DNA from: a candidate division SR1 bacterium
GTDB lineage: Bacteria > Patescibacteriota > Gracilibacteria > Absconditabacterales > Absconditicoccaceae
Length of the DNA stretch: 35,830 nt
Assembly (NCBI GenBank): GCA_026397515.1
Contig: JAPLUU010000010.1
Location: 1-35,830, forward strand
Direction of reading: 5' to 3'
The notes below the pieces were generated by a model, which worked only from the letters and a program-made list of their open reading frames with translations, was not told the origin of the DNA and ran no database searches. The first letter of the stretch is position 1, and every line of letters starts with the position of its first letter. A program made the position numbers and the translations under genes. This document shows positions 34,230-35,830 of this stretch, piece by piece.

Positions 34230-35078
34230 ATGAATACATTATGAACTACAGCATGAAATGCCAAAGAAACATTTCTGGATTTTATTATGAGGATGTATGA
34301 AAATCCTTTTATTTCCAAGATTATTTCTATTATTTTAGCGATTATTATAAGTTTCGTTCTTTTGGCATTATCAAAAATTCTTGCTGCATATATCAAAAAT
34401 AAAATCACTAAAAACTTTATCCTCAAAGGAAATAAAGACGTAGAAAATGTATCAGCCTTATTAGGAGATATTATCTTCTATGTGCTTGCAATGTTTTCAT
34501 TATTCATTGCATTTAGTATCGTAGGTATCCAAGTAGGACTTATTATGTGAGGAATATCTATCGGAGTAGGATTCGCGTTTAGAACTACATTAACGAATAT
34601 GATTTCCGGTATCATGATTTATACTACCAAAGAATATCAACCAGGAAGTATCGTTTCTGTCAAATTACCTGGTGGAGAAGTGACAGGAAAAATAGAAGAA
34701 ATAGATATGAAAAATACAATTATGAGATCCTTTGATTTCAAGAGAGTCGTTATTCCAAATTCAAAATTTGTAAAAGCAGTCATCAGAACATATAGTTTAG
34801 AATCAGTCTTGAAGCTTGATATTGTGCTCAAGGTTGATATGGCGCTGAATATAGAGAAAGTTATCGACGTAACTTTAGCAAAAACAAACTCGTATGATTT
34901 TGTTATTTATAAAGAATACACACAAGTCCTTATCCAAGAATTTGATCAGAAGACGTGTGAACTCAAGGTAAGTTTTTGTTTCAATCCAAACGCAGGTATA
35001 CCGACCGATGTTATGAAGTCCAAAGTACAAGCAGGATTGATCGAAGAATACAAAAAGATGGCAAAAACAGCTGCGTAA
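34230..35078 (+). CDS. mscS: Small-conductance mechanosensitive channel, MscS family
   Basis: 282 residues. Opens on membrane tension to release osmolytes. An N-terminal amphipathic part is followed by membrane helices at about 29-53 and 77-98. The pore helix is GGISIGVGFAFRTTLTNMISG, the Gly/Ala-rich TM3 pattern of MscS, with TGA-encoded Gly at its start. The beta domain follows with YQPGSIVSVKLPGGEVTGKIEEID and NSKFVKAVI. It has three helices in all, like the short E. coli MscS. ATG 34230 is the first start after an in-frame TAG. Terminator follows. Confidence 0.9.
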
Positions 35079-35101
35079 ATAAGAGAAATATCTATAGAGA
35101 G

Positions 35102-35126
35102 ACTAGAAGCAATTCTAGTTTTTTTT
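35102..35126 (+). terminator. Terminator of mscS
   Basis: ACTAGAA (35102-35108) pairs perfectly with TTCTAGT (35113-35119), 4-nt loop, then T tract. The next ATG (35127) begins at its last base. Confidence 0.85.
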
Positions 35127-35830
35127 ATGAATAAAAATTGCAATTTACTTTGTGTTGAGTATATAACAAGCATTTATTCTTTGTTTTTTAATATGATCGC
35201 ATTTTCCATCGGCTCAGTTGATATATATCGATATGGGATATTCTATTTCATCGCATTTTTGGTGGGATATCTTTTCTTTCATCGAATTGCAAAAAAAAAT
35301 GTATTCTGAACAAAATTTCCTCGCTTGCAGACATTTCTTCAAAAAGATATTGATGATTTGATTCTTTGCATATTTTTGGGAGTACTATTAGGAGGTAGAG
35401 TAGGACATGTAGTGATTTATGATTTACAATATTACTTATCGCACCCGGGTGAAATATTCCAAATACGGAGATGAGGAATGTCATTTATTGGCGGAATATT
35501 CGGCGTCACCATCGCATTGGGAGTCTTAGCATGGAAAAAACGTTTTACCCTCAAAGATGTACTCTTACTGGGTGATCTTATCTTCGCGATATTACCATTT
35601 GGTATTATGATAGGAAGAATAGGCAATTATCTCAATCAAGAACTCTATGGTGTCATAGTGACCGACCGATTGCCACGTCTCTGATATCCAGTATTTTCAA
35701 TGCTCAATGATCTCAATATCTTTCATGTGTATCCACAAATAGATTCGTTTCTGAGACTCAATACCAATTTCCTTTCCAGCTTTTTCGAGTGACTGGTTCT
35801 GCTTATTATAACCCTTTCGATTATTCGTCA
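35127..35830 (+). CDS. lgt: Prolipoprotein diacylglyceryl transferase (3' end cut by window)
   Basis: Lgt transfers diacylglycerol from phosphatidylglycerol to the lipobox Cys of prolipoproteins, such as the two in this window. The visible part has several membrane helices, a GGRVGHVVIYD segment, the loop RRGGMSFIGGIFG (118-123) and the signature PFGIMIGRIGNYLNQELYG with the catalytic Arg/Asn/Glu. Odd: the family loop is normally SFHGG, with a His essential in E. coli (His103); here the His is Ile (Ile121). One TGA-encoded Gly is in that loop. Starts ATG 35127, or ATG 35193; the first places it on the terminator's last base. The 3' end lies beyond the window. Confidence 0.88.

Noticed and set aside
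1-35830. tRNA genes
   Set aside because: No cloverleaf with a GTTC-type T arm and matching acceptor stem was found on either strand; in particular the expected tRNA-Gly(UCA) is not in this window.
1-35830. CRISPR arrays, insertion sequences, prophage
   Set aside because: No regularly spaced repeats of 25-40 bp, transposase or phage structural genes. The three 16-bp units at 6201-6248 are adjacent without spacers.

Overview
The window reads as a low-GC chromosome fragment from a Candidate Phyla Radiation bacterium of the Absconditabacteria (SR1) / Gracilibacteria type. The decisive evidence is the genetic code. Well-conserved proteins (serine hydroxymethyltransferase, MutS, PheT, a PilB/GspE ATPase, a GH3-family synthetase, MscS, Lgt, MoxR) are cut into pieces by in-frame TGA codons under the standard code. 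They become intact when TGA is read as glycine, and many of those TGA codons sit at invariant glycines of Walker A, lipase and PLP motifs. Every gene called here ends in TAA or TAG. All coordinates below use TGA=Gly (translation table 25).

Layout. 1-784: 3' part of a FolD-like protein, with terminator. 950-5614 (minus): PsbP-like lipoprotein, SAM methyltransferase, DEDD exonuclease, and a large membrane-anchored protein broken by one frameshift. 5851-6953 (plus): Thr-rich small lipoprotein and an RsuA/RluE pseudouridine synthase. 7013-11147 (minus): mutS operon with a hypothetical gene and a MazG-like gene. 11323-12257: two small unknown genes on opposite strands. 12373-14656 (plus): PilB/GspE ATPase and a small unknown. 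14769-15661 (minus): zinc-ribbon protein and cold-shock protein. 15839-16577 (plus): two small unknowns. 16605-19761 (minus): pheT and an HExxH protein. 19960-24489 (plus): large unknown, GH3 synthetase, PmtA-like methyltransferase, C39-like membrane protein. 24586-24990 (minus): unknown. 25153-26433 (plus): glyA, followed by a GC-richer structured RNA locus of about 475 nt with its own promoter and terminator. 27102-29827 (plus): DUF456 protein, unknown, GH26-like secreted hydrolase. 29844-31148 (minus): two membrane proteins sharing an upstream element. 31398-32525 (plus): patatin. 32550-33978 (minus): HNH nuclease and MoxR ATPase. 34230-35830 (plus): mscS and lgt (cut by the window end).

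Functionally the window mixes core housekeeping (mismatch repair, translation, one-carbon/glycine metabolism, pilus/secretion motor, lipoprotein maturation) with envelope and exported proteins (lipoproteins, patatin, GH26 hydrolase, C39-like protein, mechanosensitive channel) that fit a small host- or prey-associated cell. Lgt would lipidate the two lipoproteins encoded here.

The items most worth a second look are the unclassified RNA locus downstream of glyA, the two-class distribution of TGA-glycine codons among genes, the duplicated upstream element of two membrane genes, the Lgt with an altered key histidine, and the frameshifted 704-residue membrane protein. No tRNA, rRNA, CRISPR array, insertion sequence or prophage was seen.
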